DNA of 64,000 nt from Actinomadura oligospora ATCC 43269 (GTDB lineage Bacteria; Actinomycetota; Actinomycetes; Streptosporangiales; Streptosporangiaceae), in assembly GCF_000518265.1 (NCBI RefSeq), contig NZ_JADG01000003.1:310001-374000 (forward strand), written 5' to 3'. Shown here piece by piece: positions 1-8,255 of the stretch. The notes under the pieces are model-generated. The model saw only the letters and a list, made by a program, of their open reading frames with translations. It ran no database searches and had not been told where the DNA came from. The position numbers and the translations under genes are program-made. The first letter of the stretch is position 1, and the number at the start of each line of letters is the position of its first letter.

Positions 1-2
1 GC

Positions 3-722
3 GACGTGCTGTTCGACGTGGACTTCACCGCCGAGCCGGGACGGCTCGTCGCGCTGGTCGGGCCGTCGGGGGCGGGCAAGTCCACGATCACGCACCTGGT
101 GTCGCGGCTGTACGACGTGTCCGGCGGCGCGCTCCGGATCGGCGGGCAGGACGTCCGGGACGTCACGCTCGACTCGCTCCGCGCCCGCGTCGGGGTCGTC
201 AGCCAGGACGCGCACCTGTTCCACGACTCCATCCGCGAGAACATGCGGTACGCCCGTCCGGACGCGACCGACGAGCAGATCACCGCGGCGCTCGAGGCGG
301 CGCAGGTCGGGGAGCTGATCGCCGACATGCCCGACGGCCTGGACACCGTGGTCGGCGACCGCGGCTACCGGCTGTCGGGCGGCGAGAAGCAGCGCCTGGC
401 CATCGCCCGCCTGCTGCTCAAGGCCCCCTCGGTGGTCGTCCTGGACGAGGCGACCGCGCACCTGGACTCCGAGTCCGAGGCGGCCGTCCAGCGGGCCCTG
501 GCGACCGCGCTCGCGGGCCGGACGTCCCTGGTGATCGCGCACCGGCTGTCCACGATCCGCGAGGCGGACCAGATCCTGGTGGTCGACGGCGGGCGGATCG
601 TCGAGCACGGACGGCACGAGGACCTGCTCGCGGGCGGTGGCCTGTACGCCGAGCTGTACCGCACCCAGTTCGCCCGCCAGGAGGGACGAGCCGACGCCGC
701 GCCCGCCCTCGCCGCCGACTGA
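3..722 (+). CDS. ABC exporter, C-terminal ATPase part (left-truncated)
   Basis: This is the nucleotide-binding domain of an ABC exporter whose N-terminal part lies outside the window; the frame is already open at base 3. Visible motifs are Walker A GPSGAGKST near the visible N-terminus, the Q-loop at VVSQDAHLF, the signature LSGGEKQRLAIARLLL, Walker B VVVLDEATAHLD and the H-loop IAHRLST. The sequence preceding Walker A (a strand followed by LVALVG) is typical of half-transporters with a fused membrane domain in the multidrug/lipid exporter class. Substrate cannot be deduced. The C-terminal tail after the H-loop is short and alanine-rich. The following gene is a separate unit behind its own upstream region. 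Confidence 0.9.
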   Translation, partial: DVLFDVDFTAEPGRLVALVGPSGAGKSTITHLVSRLYDVSGGALRIGGQDVRDVTLDSLRARVGVVSQDAHLFHDSIRENMRYARPDATDEQITAALEAAQVGELIADMPDGLDTVVGDRGYRLSGGEKQRLAIARLLLKAPSVVVLDEATAHLDSESEAAVQRALATALAGRTSLVIAHRLSTIREADQILVVDGGRIVEHGRHEDLLAGGGLYAELYRTQFARQEGRADAAPALAAD

Positions 723-794
723 CCGCCGGACGGCCGACTGACCCGGTGTCGTCACCGGTCTCACGCCGCCGACCAGCCACGACGTCGCAATACC

Positions 795-810
795 GTGATC
801 GTGCGATCAC
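795..810. promoter_or_regulatory. Perfect 16-bp palindrome upstream of the lipoprotein gene
   Basis: The sequence GTGATCGTGCGATCAC is a perfect palindrome (7-bp arms, 2-bp centre) lying 55 bp before the start of the lipoprotein gene. It looks like a dimeric repressor or activator operator. The GTGA and TCAC halves are 8 bp apart, not the 6 bp of a classical CRP site. No regulator is encoded nearby. Confidence 0.35.
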
Positions 811-864
811 TTTCCGTAAGGTGATGTCTGTCAACGCGACAGAACAAACGGGGGGTGGCACGCG

Positions 865-1461
865 ATGACGAGAATGCGTACGACAGGGGCCGTGCTGATG
901 CTGGCGGCGGTGGCCTTCGCGGGCGCGGCCTGCGGCGCGGACAAGGACGCGACCAGGGCCGAGGCCGGGGGCGCGGGCGGGATGGCGAAGGGGACCGAGA
1001 GCGCGGCGAACGCGAGGCCCAGGGCGATGGCCCCGGTGGCGGCGCATCAGGCGTCGGTGCACGTGGGCAGGACCTGCATGGACATCGGGGTGGTGGCCCG
1101 CTCGTCCGACGGCAAGGCCGCCATGTGCACCCTGAAGAACGGCGAGAAGCAGCCCCGCTGGACCGCCGCCCCCGCCGGGATCGCGCCCGCCGCCACGGGG
1201 AGCGTCCAGGTGGGCACCTACTGCTCGGACGCGGGCGCGGTCGGCCAGACCTCCGAGGGCAAGGGCGCGACCTGCACGAAGTCGAGCAACGGGGGACGGG
1301 CCCGGTGGGCTCCGGCGGAGACGGGCACCGTGACCGTTCCCGGGGCCGTCCGCCCGGGGGCGTTCTGCGCGCCGCAGGCCGCCAAGGGCAAGACCGCCCA
1401 GGGGGTCGGCTACACCTGCACCACGACGCCGAAGGACCAGCAGCCCCGCTGGCGGAAGTGA
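865..1461 (+). CDS. Secreted lipoprotein, function unknown
   Basis: A 198-residue protein with a lipoprotein signal: basic start (MTRMRTTG), hydrophobic core, and lipobox AGAAC with the acceptor cysteine near residue 23, followed by a charged and Gly/Ala-rich linker. The rest carries three similar segments of about 45-50 residues, each with a paired-cysteine pattern (CMDIGVVARSSDGKAAMC, then CSDAGAVGQTSEGKGATC, then CAPQAAKGKTAQGVGYTC) followed by a basic-aromatic end such as QPRWR. These look like three small disulfide-bonded repeats exposed on the outside of the membrane. The start is set by a G-rich ribosome site at about 851-856. I recognise no known enzyme domain. It may be a cell-surface binding protein, but the family is not assigned. 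Confidence 0.7.
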   Translation: MTRMRTTGAVLMLAAVAFAGAACGADKDATRAEAGGAGGMAKGTESAANARPRAMAPVAAHQASVHVGRTCMDIGVVARSSDGKAAMCTLKNGEKQPRWTAAPAGIAPAATGSVQVGTYCSDAGAVGQTSEGKGATCTKSSNGGRARWAPAETGTVTVPGAVRPGAFCAPQAAKGKTAQGVGYTCTTTPKDQQPRWRK

Positions 1462-1610
1462 CCCCGCATCCAGGTTTTCCGGAATGTCGGACATCTCGGG
1501 TGTCGATGCGGTTTCCTGGGTCTTCCTTCCGGCGCGCCGGAGCGGCCACACGGCGGCCATGTCCGCGCACCACGATGGACGCCGCACCCGCGAGGTCCGA
1601 GGAGAAGATC

Positions 1611-1775
1611 ATGCGCGTGGAGATCCGCCCGGACCGGCTCGTCCGCACCGGGACGGGCCGGTACACGGTGCTCCTGGTGGGGCTCGGCGCGGCGGGGGTG
1701 GCGATCGGCTGGCTCGGGCCCGAGCTGCGCCGCGACGCCCGCCGCGTCCCCCTCGCCGACCCCGCCCGACGCTGA
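1611..1775 (+). CDS. Small single-pass membrane protein, 54 aa
   Basis: A short reading frame with an excellent ribosome site (GAGGAGAAG, 1599-1607) four bases before ATG. The product has a basic N-terminus (MRVEIRPDRLVR), one hydrophobic helix of about 17 residues (YTVLLVGLGAAGVAIGW) and a basic C-terminal tail ending in RR. Such 40-60 residue single-helix proteins are common in actinomycetes and mostly of unknown role. It sits alone between the lipoprotein gene and a convergent sulfotransferase gene. A start further upstream in the same frame is possible, but no ribosome site supports one. Confidence 0.5.
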   Translation: MRVEIRPDRLVRTGTGRYTVLLVGLGAAGVAIGWLGPELRRDARRVPLADPARR

Positions 1776-1808
1776 CCTCCCCGCCCTGATCCGGCGGAGG
1801 CGGGGAGG
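1776..1808. terminator. Bidirectional terminator between convergent genes
   Basis: CCTCCCCGCC at 1776-1785 pairs perfectly with GGCGGGGAGG at 1799-1808 (13-nt loop). It lies between the stop codons of the small plus-strand gene and the minus-strand sulfotransferase gene, so it can serve both. There is no T-run, as is usual in GC-rich actinomycetes. Confidence 0.5.
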
Positions 1809-1821
1809 GCGGAGGGACGGG

Positions 1822-2814
1822 TCAGTCGCTGAGGCGGTAGCCGAGGCGGTGCAGCTCGTTGCCCGCGATCCGCTCGACCTGGACGATCTGGCGCGGCGTG
1901 AGGCGGTCGCGCCAGATCCCGACGCGGCGCTCGGGGTCGGTGTGGTCGGCCGGGGCGCCGGACCGGACGAGCCCGGCCATCACGCCCGGCGACAGCGGCG
2001 CCTCCAGGTACTCCGAGACGGCCTTGGAGGTCCGCCGGGGATGGGCCGCCAGGTCCTCGAACCGGACGGTGTGCAGCTGGTCCTCGGGGACCTGGGCGCG
2101 CAGCCGCGCCGAGAGCCGCACCGAGCCGCGCCAGCGCAGCGCGCACTTCACCGCGAGGGCCGCGCTGGGCCAGCGGCGGCGCTCGTCCTCCTCCTCGACG
2201 CCGAGGAACGGGTTGGGGAACACCTCGTCCAGGTTCGACAGGCCCGGCCGGAACCAGCCCAGGCAGCCGTCGTCGGCGAGCATCTCGGCGACGACGTCCC
2301 GGCCGTCCCTGATCACCTGGACGAACTGGGCGTCGGGGAAGGCGTCCAGGAGCACGTCGGCGCTGTACAGCAGGTCGGGCGTGGCGTCGGCGAACCGCTC
2401 CACGCCGCGCGGCTCGACGCACGGCTCCTCCGCCGGACGGCCCGCCGCCGGACGGCCCGCGTCCGGCCGGAACCGGCCCGCGGCCCCGGGCGGGACGGGC
2501 GGCAGGCCCGCCAGCGCGCGGCAGTCGGCCGGGCACTCCCGGCAGCCGCCGGGCGTGATCTGCCAGCTCTCGGCGTAGGCGTCGCGCAGCACCCGGGCGG
2601 CCCCGACCCCGCGTCCCGTCGCGATCGACGGGCGCCGGGCGTAGGCGTAGACCAGGCGCAGCACGTTCGGGCGGCCCGCCGTCAGGTGAAATCCGGCGGA
2701 ACGCTTGACGGCGCGGGCGAGCACGTCCGCGCCTGAGTGGGGGGATCCCAGGATGAACACGGGGCGGCGGACCTTGGTCCCGTTGATCACCAGGATGTGC
2801 GGCGTCGACCTCAT
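1822..2814 (-). CDS. Sulfotransferase family protein
   Basis: A 330-residue cytosolic protein predicted to move a sulfuryl group from PAPS to an unknown acceptor. The 5'-phosphosulfate binding loop is at residues 18-30 (RPVFILGSPHSGADVLAR), and the 3'-phosphate motif is in FVQVIRDGRDVVAEML at about residues 160-175. A proline- and cysteine-rich insertion (about residues 85-125) separates them. The family includes carbohydrate and lipid sulfotransferases as well as proteins of unproven activity, so the substrate is open. It stands alone on the minus strand with ATG at 2814. No PAPS synthesis genes are in the window. Confidence 0.75.
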   Translation of the reverse strand: MRSTPHILVINGTKVRRPVFILGSPHSGADVLARAVKRSAGFHLTAGRPNVLRLVYAYARRPSIATGRGVGAARVLRDAYAESWQITPGGCRECPADCRALAGLPPVPPGAAGRFRPDAGRPAAGRPAEEPCVEPRGVERFADATPDLLYSADVLLDAFPDAQFVQVIRDGRDVVAEMLADDGCLGWFRPGLSNLDEVFPNPFLGVEEEDERRRWPSAALAVKCALRWRGSVRLSARLRAQVPEDQLHTVRFEDLAAHPRRTSKAVSEYLEAPLSPGVMAGLVRSGAPADHTDPERRVGIWRDRLTPRQIVQVERIAGNELHRLGYRLSD

Positions 2815-2966
2815 ACGAGCCCTCAGTTTCTCATTCCGCGGGCCCTCTCAGGCCCGCCACGCCCAGAGCGGCGCCGCGTGTTTCGCCCGGCAGCGCGATT
2901 CCCTCCGGACCGGGCCGGACGGGCGAGACGGTCGGAACCGGGGCGCTCCGGCCCTAGGCTGGTGGC

Positions 2967-3812
2967 ATGGCAGCAGCACCCCCCGGGGCCGGTCCGGGCG
3001 ACGTGGAGCGCGCCGGGTCGCTGATGGTCGCCGCCCGGCGGATCACCGTGCTCACCGGGGCCGGGATCAGCACCGACAGCGGGATCCCGGATTTCCGGGG
3101 CCCGCAGGGCGTGTGGACCAAGGACCCGGCCGCCGCCGCGATGTCCACCATCGGGGCCTACATCTCCGACCCCGAGGTGCGCCGCAACGCCTGGCGGGCC
3201 CGGCTCGCCCACCCCGCGTGGGACGCCCGGCCGAACGCCGGCCACGCGGCCCTGGTGGCCCTGGAGCGCGCCGGACGGCTGAACGGCCTGGTCACCCAGA
3301 ACATCGACGGCCTCCACCAGGCCGCCGGGTCCGACCCGGCGCTGGTGCTGGAGATCCACGGCACGATGCTGGAGGCCGAGTGCCTGTCCTGCGGCCTGCG
3401 CACCCCGATGCCGGAGGTGCTGGCGCGGGTCGAGGCCGGTGAGGACGACCCGCCGTGCCCGGAGTGCGGCGGCATCCAGAAGTCCGCGACGATCTCGTTC
3501 GGCCAGGCGCTCCGGGAGGACGTCCTGGACGCCTCGGTCGCCGCCGCCCGCTCCTGTGACCTGCTGCTGGCCGTGGGCACCTCGCTGACCGTCCACCCGG
3601 CCGCCGGGCTGTGCGGCGAGGCCGTCGACCACGGCGCCCGGCTGGTGATCATGAACGCCGAGCCGACCCCCTACGATCCGATGGCGCACGCGATCGTCCG
3701 CGCCCCCATCGGGGAGGCGCTGCCCCGCCTGGTCTCCGCCGTCACGGGCGACGATCCGGGCGGTTCGGAGGACGGCGCGAAGGACGGCCCGACGGGCGGT
3801 CCGGCCGGCTGA
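2967..3812 (+). CDS. Sir2-family NAD-dependent protein deacylase
   Basis: A 281-residue sirtuin that removes acyl groups from lysines while consuming NAD+. The NAD-binding motif ITVLTGAGISTDSGIPDFRG is near residues 27-46, the catalytic region reads TQNIDGLHQAAG with the general-base histidine following in EIHGTM, and four zinc cysteines form two pairs (CLSC and CPEC). Further NAD motifs are VGTSLTVHPAAG and MNAEPT. The length is slightly above the usual 240-260 because of an acidic, glycine-rich C-terminal tail. The start at 2967 follows a plausible promoter gap after the divergent sulfotransferase gene. Its protein targets cannot be read from context. Confidence 0.92.
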   Translation: MAAAPPGAGPGDVERAGSLMVAARRITVLTGAGISTDSGIPDFRGPQGVWTKDPAAAAMSTIGAYISDPEVRRNAWRARLAHPAWDARPNAGHAALVALERAGRLNGLVTQNIDGLHQAAGSDPALVLEIHGTMLEAECLSCGLRTPMPEVLARVEAGEDDPPCPECGGIQKSATISFGQALREDVLDASVAAARSCDLLLAVGTSLTVHPAAGLCGEAVDHGARLVIMNAEPTPYDPMAHAIVRAPIGEALPRLVSAVTGDDPGGSEDGAKDGPTGGPAG

Positions 3813-3830
3813 GGGACGGAGCCGGGGCAT

Positions 3831-3858
3831 GGTCACGAACCGTTGGCACGTCGTGACC
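3831..3858. promoter_or_regulatory. Inverted repeat between sirtuin and carboxypeptidase genes
   Basis: GGTCACGA (3831-3838) and TCGTGACC (3851-3858) are perfect inverted repeats 12 bp apart, 19 bp after the sirtuin stop and about 70 bp before the next start. It could be a weak terminator or a repressor site for the LD-carboxypeptidase gene; sequence alone does not decide. Confidence 0.3.
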
Positions 3859-3926
3859 AGACGCCCCTTCCATCGGACGACATCTGCTGACAAGCTCTAG
3901 GGATCGCGGTGCGAGGAGGGAACGGG

Positions 3927-4958
3927 TTGAGCAGCGGGGGCGCTCGCGAGACGGAGCGGGACGGCCGTGACGGTCCGCCCGGCTCCCGGCCCCGCAGGCA
4001 CGTCCGGCTCCGTCCGGGCGACCGGGTGGCGATCATCGCCCCCAGCGGCCGGGTGGATCCGGAACGCCTGGCGGCCGGGTGCGCGTTGCTGCGCGGCCTG
4101 GGCCTGGACGTCACGGTCGGCAAGCACACCCTGGACGCGGCCAACCTGAGCGAAGGCGGGCCTGACGCGGGGCACGCGGTCCGGGACGACTGGTACCGGC
4201 TCGCGGGGACCGACGCCGACCGCGCCGCCGACCTGGCCGACGCCTGGTGCGACCCGTCCGTGCGAGCCGTGCTGTGCGCGCGGGGCGGCTACGGCGCGAC
4301 CCGCCTGCTGGACCACCTCGACTGGGCCGCGCTCGCCGCGGCGACCGGCCCGGAGCCGAAGATCCTGCACGGTTCCAGCGACATCACCGCGCTGCACTCC
4401 GCGTTCGGCGCGCGGTTCGGGATCACCACGTCCTTCGGGCCCATGGTCGCGTCCCAGATCGTGGCCGGACCGGACGACGGCGAGGATGGCGAGGGCGCCG
4501 TGGCGGGCCTGCGCGCCGCGCTGTTCGGTAGTGGAACGATCGAAGCGCCCGGGACCTCGGTCATCAGGGACGGCCACGCCGAGGGTCTCCTGACCGGCGG
4601 CACGCTGTCGCTTCTGACCGCGCTGCTCGGCACCCCGCACGCCCCGCCCCCGGCCGCCGGGAGGATCGTCCTCCTGGAGGACGTCACCGAGGAGCCGTAC
4701 CGGCTCGACCGGATGCTCACCCAGCTGCTCCAGTCCGGCTGGCTGGACGGCGCGGCCGGGATCGCGCTCGGCTCCTTCCACGACTGCGGCGACCCCGCCG
4801 AGGCCGAGGCCGTGCTCGCGGCCCGCCTCGCCCCGCTTGGCGTGCCGGTGCTGGCGGGGCTGCCCGCCGGGCACGGCCCACGCCAGCTCACCCTCGAACT
4901 CGGAGCGCCGGCCGTCCTTTCCACCGGCGCCCGCCACCTCCTCGGAGGTCTCGGATGA
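3927..4958 (+). CDS. LD-carboxypeptidase (peptidase family S66)
   Basis: A cytoplasmic serine peptidase of the muramoyl-tetrapeptide carboxypeptidase type, which trims the terminal D-Ala from recycled peptidoglycan peptides; some relatives act on microcin-like peptides and give self-immunity. The N-terminal hallmark LRPGDRVAIIAPSGRVDPERL is followed by CARGGYGATRLLDHLDW, the nucleophile serine in HGSSDITAL, the glutamate in LLEDVTEEPYRLDRML and the histidine in LPAGHGPRQLTL. I chose the TTG at 3927 because a strong ribosome site (GAGGAGGG, 3913-3920) lies 6 bp before it; a GTG at 3909 would place that site inside the gene. The stop overlaps the next start by 4 bp, so the two are probably translated together. 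Confidence 0.88.
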   Translation: MSSGGARETERDGRDGPPGSRPRRHVRLRPGDRVAIIAPSGRVDPERLAAGCALLRGLGLDVTVGKHTLDAANLSEGGPDAGHAVRDDWYRLAGTDADRAADLADAWCDPSVRAVLCARGGYGATRLLDHLDWAALAAATGPEPKILHGSSDITALHSAFGARFGITTSFGPMVASQIVAGPDDGEDGEGAVAGLRAALFGSGTIEAPGTSVIRDGHAEGLLTGGTLSLLTALLGTPHAPPPAAGRIVLLEDVTEEPYRLDRMLTQLLQSGWLDGAAGIALGSFHDCGDPAEAEAVLAARLAPLGVPVLAGLPAGHGPRQLTLELGAPAVLSTGARHLLGGLG

Positions 4959-5863
4959 CCGGACGGCACTCCCGGCACGACCCCGCGGCCGACGGAACGC
5001 TCGACTCGCTGGTGGTGCTGGTCGCCGAGAGCCTCGGCTACACCTGCCGCGCGGTGTCGGCCGAGGTGATGCTGCTGGAGGGGCCCACCCGGCTGCACGT
5101 CGGGATGCGGGACCTGCGGCAGATCGCCCGGCTGATCCCGCGCGACGACTGGCCCGCGCTCGTGTCGGACCACATCACCACGCTCACCACGGCGCTGGAG
5201 GAGCCGCTGGACCTGGCGGACTTCGACCTGGCCCAGCACCTGCTGCGCACCCGGCTCTACCAGAGCGCGGCCGACATCGGCGGCCTCGCCGCCCGGCCGT
5301 TCGCGCCGGGCCTGATCGAGGCCGTGGTCGTGGACACCCCGACCGCCGTCCGGACGGTCACCTCCCAGGAGGCGGGCGGCTGGCCGGTCTCGGGCGACGC
5401 GCTGTTCATGCTGGGCCGGGCCAACGTCCGCGCGGACGGCCCGCTCCGGGTGGACGAGCACGACCTCGGCCAGGTGCGGGTGGCGGTGCTGTCCGGCTGG
5501 ACGGCCTACACCGCGACGCACCTGGCGTGGCTGGAGGAGTACCTGCACATCGGCCCGCACGGCGCGCTGGTGACCGTCCCGAACCGCAGCCTGGTGATCG
5601 TCCACCCGCTGCGGTCGTCGGACCCGTCGCCCCGCGTCCGGTACCGGGCCGCGGCCATCGCCGCGCACGAGCTGCACTCGCACGCCCGGAACGCCTACGA
5701 GGAGGGGCCGGGGTCGCTCAGCCCGCACGTGTACTGGTGGCGGGCGGGCCAGATGGACCGGCTCGACCTGCGCTACCAGGACGGCACGGTCGTGCTGCCC
5801 GAGGGGTTCGCGGCGGCCGTCGTCGGCCCGGCGTCCCGCAGCGAGCGCGCCGAGCCGCTCTAG
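4955..5863 (+). CDS. Conserved hypothetical protein, possibly DUF1444-like
   Basis: A 302-residue soluble protein with no signal peptide or membrane helix, translationally coupled (ATGA) to the LD-carboxypeptidase gene. Visible landmarks are VMLLEGPTRLHVGMRDLRQIAR near the N-terminus, GDALFMLGRANVRAD in the middle and ALVTVPNRSLVIVHPL towards the end. The central motif reminds me of DUF1444 proteins, whose role is unknown, but I cannot confirm membership. Coupling suggests a linked role in cell-wall peptide turnover; that is inference. A clear terminator follows. Confidence 0.6.
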   Translation: MTGRHSRHDPAADGTLDSLVVLVAESLGYTCRAVSAEVMLLEGPTRLHVGMRDLRQIARLIPRDDWPALVSDHITTLTTALEEPLDLADFDLAQHLLRTRLYQSAADIGGLAARPFAPGLIEAVVVDTPTAVRTVTSQEAGGWPVSGDALFMLGRANVRADGPLRVDEHDLGQVRVAVLSGWTAYTATHLAWLEEYLHIGPHGALVTVPNRSLVIVHPLRSSDPSPRVRYRAAAIAAHELHSHARNAYEEGPGSLSPHVYWWRAGQMDRLDLRYQDGTVVLPEGFAAAVVGPASRSERAEPL

Positions 5864-5871
5864 AACATCGG

Positions 5872-5910
5872 AAAGCCCGGAGGCGCCGCCTGTGCGGGCT
5901 TCCGGGCTTT
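5872..5910. terminator. Strong intrinsic terminator
   Basis: AAAGCCCGGA (5872-5881) and TCCGGGCTTT (5901-5910) form a perfect 10-bp stem with A-rich and T-rich flanks, so it can terminate from both sides. It separates the carboxypeptidase operon from the convergent yczE gene. Confidence 0.8.
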
Positions 5911-5972
5911 TCCTATGGCTTCGGGACCGGGGCGTTCGGGGGGCGTGCTCGCGGTTCGGGACGTTCCGGTGG

Positions 5973-6623
5973 TCAGACTGCGACCGGCTCGACGACCGGG
6001 TCCTCGGCGGGCTGTTCGGGGGAGGGGAGCTTGATCGCGAGGGCGGGGACCGTCCAGTGGCAGATCGGGCCGATCAGGACGGCGTAAAGGACCGTTCCAA
6101 TCCCGACGGTGCCGCCGAGCAGCCAGCCGACCAGCAGGACGGTCAGTTCGATCCCGGTGCGGGCGACGCGGATCGGGATGCCCTTGGAGGCCAGACCGGT
6201 CATCAGGCCGTCGCGCGGGCCGGGGCCGTGGCCCGCGCCGATGTAGCAGCCGGTGGCGAACCCGCCGATGAGGATCGCGGCGATCAGGTAAGTCCAGCGC
6301 AGGGCCGTGCCGTCGGGGTCGGGGAGGATCCAGAGGCCGAGGTCGGCGAACACCCCGACCAGCAGGACGTTGCTGATCGTGCCGAGTCCGGGCCGCTGCC
6401 GCAGTGGGATCCAGCCCAGCATGACCACCGCCCCGGCGATGATGATCCAGGCGCCGAGGGACAGCCCGAACTGGCGCGCGAGGCCCTGGTGGAACACGTC
6501 CCACGGGTCGTTGCCCAGGGTGGAGTCCACCTGGAGGGCGATCCCGAAGCCGTAGAGGGCCAGTCCGACGTAGAGCTGGAAGAGTCGGCGAAGCGTCAAG
6601 GCCATTCCGTTCATATCGGTCAT
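5973..6623 (-). CDS. yczE: YczE/YitT-type integral membrane protein
   Basis: A polytopic membrane protein of about 216 residues with five or more hydrophobic helices. Landmarks are LYVGLALYGFGIALQVDSTLGNDPWDVFHQGLA near the N-terminus and CYIGAGHGPGPRDGLMTGLA in the middle, the latter with the GPRDG signature typical of YczE relatives. Their function is unknown; many are encoded back to back with a MocR-type regulator, as here. Three in-frame ATG codons at 6623, 6614 and 6605 are possible starts and none has a good ribosome site, so the message may be leaderless or poorly translated without activation. The adjacent divergent MocR protein probably controls it. Confidence 0.8.
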   Translation of the reverse strand: MTDMNGMALTLRRLFQLYVGLALYGFGIALQVDSTLGNDPWDVFHQGLARQFGLSLGAWIIIAGAVVMLGWIPLRQRPGLGTISNVLLVGVFADLGLWILPDPDGTALRWTYLIAAILIGGFATGCYIGAGHGPGPRDGLMTGLASKGIPIRVARTGIELTVLLVGWLLGGTVGIGTVLYAVLIGPICHWTVPALAIKLPSPEQPAEDPVVEPVAV

Positions 6624-6685
6624 AGTGGTACAAGTGGCTTGGTGACTATAGGGCCAATGTGCGAAAGTGGCCCATATGAACGGAA
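6605..6685. promoter_or_regulatory. Divergent yczE/mocR control region with repeats
   Basis: The gap holds AGTGG three times on the plus strand (6624-6628, 6633-6637, 6666-6670), two of them as AAGTGGC. From memory this core is like the operator described for the MocR-type regulator PdxR in corynebacteria. A perfect 12-bp inverted repeat (TTCCGTTCATAT, 6605-6616; ATATGAACGGAA, 6674-6685) covers the first codons of both genes. MocR proteins usually bind repeated sites in such gaps, so this is the likely autoregulatory operator. Confidence 0.5.
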
Positions 6686-8151
6686 CGCGGTACGTGAGTG
6701 GACTGCAACTGGCCCGGCTGCTGGGTGAGGTGCCGCGCGAGCGGCCGCTGTACGCGGGACTCGCGCGCGCGGTGCGCCGCCTCGTCCAGGACGGGCGGCT
6801 CGCGCTCCGCACCCGGCTGCCCGCCGAGCGCGACCTGGCCGCCGCGCTCGGCGTCAGCCGCACGACCGTGACCGCCGCCTACGACCGGCTGCGCTCGGAG
6901 GGCTATGTGGAGAGCCGGCAGGGCGCGGGCAGCTGGACGGCCCTCCCGACCGACGGCTCGACCGCGCTGCGGTCGCCCGTCGCGTCCGGCGCGGTCGTGC
7001 CGCGCTTCGGGATGGCGCACGCGCCCGAGGCCGGGGCCGGGTTCATCGACCTCGGCTGCGCGGCTCCGGCCGTCCCGGCGATCTTCCACGAGGCGGTGGA
7101 GGCCGCGGTCGCCACGCTGCCGCGGCACTACGGCGGCCCCGGCTACGACCCGGCCGGCCTGCCCGAGCTGCGGGAGGTGATCGCCGCCGGGTACGCCGAA
7201 CGCGGCGTCCCCACGCACGCCGACCAGATCATCGTGACCAACGGCGCGCAGCAGGCGTTCGGCATGCTGCTGGAGATGTTCATGACGCCGGGGGACGGCG
7301 TGCTGGTCGAGCGGCCCGCCTACCCGAACGCGCTGGACGCGCTGCGCCGCCGGGGCGCCCGGCTCGTCCCGGTCGGCGTCGGCGCGGGCTGGGACGTCGA
7401 ACTGATCGCCGGGGCGATGCGGCAGGCGGCCGTCCGGATCGCCTACATGATCCCCGACTTCCAGAACCCGACCGGCCACCTCATGGGCGACGGGGACCGG
7501 GACGCGCTGGTGTCGGCCGCCCGCGCCGCCGACACCCTGCTGATGGTGGACGAGACGTTCGCGGGCCTCGCGCTCGACCCGGCCGTGCCCGAGCCGCTCC
7601 CGGTCGCCGCCTACGACCGGGACGGCCACGTGATCAGCATCGGCTCGATGGCCAAGCTCGGGTGGGGCGGGCTGCGGATCGGGTGGATCCGGGCCAGCGC
7701 GCCCGTCGCGCGCCGGATCGCGGTCGGCCGCGAGTCGATGGACATGGCGAGCCCGGTGCTGGACCAGATCATCGTCCGGGAGCTGCTGCTGCGCGCGGAC
7801 GAGATGCGCGCCGAGCGGGTCGCCGCGCTGACCGCGGGCCGGGACGCCCTGGTCGACGCCCTCCACGAGCACCTGCCCGACTGGACGTTCCGGGTGCCGC
7901 CGGGCGGCATGTCACTGTGGGTGGGGGTCGGCGCACCGGTCGCGACGCGGCTCGCCGAGGCCGCGGCCCGGCGCGGCGTCCGGGTGGTCGCCGGGCCGGT
8001 GTTCGGCGCCGACGGCGTCCTGGAGGACCGGCTGCGGCTGCCGTTCGTGCTGCCGCCCGCGACGCTGCGGGAGGCCGTGGGACGGCTCGCGCTGGCCCGT
8101 GAGGACCTGCGGGACGCCCCGCCCGCCCGTCCGCTCCGCGTCCTGGTCTAG
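6676..8151 (+). CDS. MocR-type regulator (GntR HTH plus aminotransferase-like domain)
   Basis: A 491-residue regulator with an N-terminal GntR winged helix (PLYAGLARAVRRLVQDGRL to LPAERDLAAALGVSRTTVTAAYDRLRSEGYVE) joined by a linker to a fold-type I PLP domain. The lysine expected to bind PLP is in SIGSMAKLGWGG, and IPDFQNPTG and MVDETFAGL match cofactor-contact motifs. Such proteins sense PLP or an amino-acid adduct and control neighbouring genes. I start at ATG 6676 because this codon lies symmetrically opposite the yczE start; a GTG at 6667 is in frame but would overlap an AGTGG repeat. No ribosome site is seen, so the transcript may be leaderless. The likely target is the divergent yczE gene. 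Confidence 0.85.
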   Translation: MNGTRYVSGLQLARLLGEVPRERPLYAGLARAVRRLVQDGRLALRTRLPAERDLAAALGVSRTTVTAAYDRLRSEGYVESRQGAGSWTALPTDGSTALRSPVASGAVVPRFGMAHAPEAGAGFIDLGCAAPAVPAIFHEAVEAAVATLPRHYGGPGYDPAGLPELREVIAAGYAERGVPTHADQIIVTNGAQQAFGMLLEMFMTPGDGVLVERPAYPNALDALRRRGARLVPVGVGAGWDVELIAGAMRQAAVRIAYMIPDFQNPTGHLMGDGDRDALVSAARAADTLLMVDETFAGLALDPAVPEPLPVAAYDRDGHVISIGSMAKLGWGGLRIGWIRASAPVARRIAVGRESMDMASPVLDQIIVRELLLRADEMRAERVAALTAGRDALVDALHEHLPDWTFRVPPGGMSLWVGVGAPVATRLAEAAARRGVRVVAGPVFGADGVLEDRLRLPFVLPPATLREAVGRLALAREDLRDAPPARPLRVLV

Positions 8152-8255
8152 GACGCGCCACGGCGCTGTTTTCCGCGGGCGGGCCGGGCGGGGCGCTGAT
8201 CAGGGCGCCGGGCCGGGACGGCCATCGGGCGCGCGGTGGTCGGGGTGGGGGCCGG

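Noticed and set aside
795..810. CRP/FNR-type site
   Set aside because: The GTGA and TCAC halves are 8 bp apart instead of 6, so it is listed only as an unassigned palindrome.
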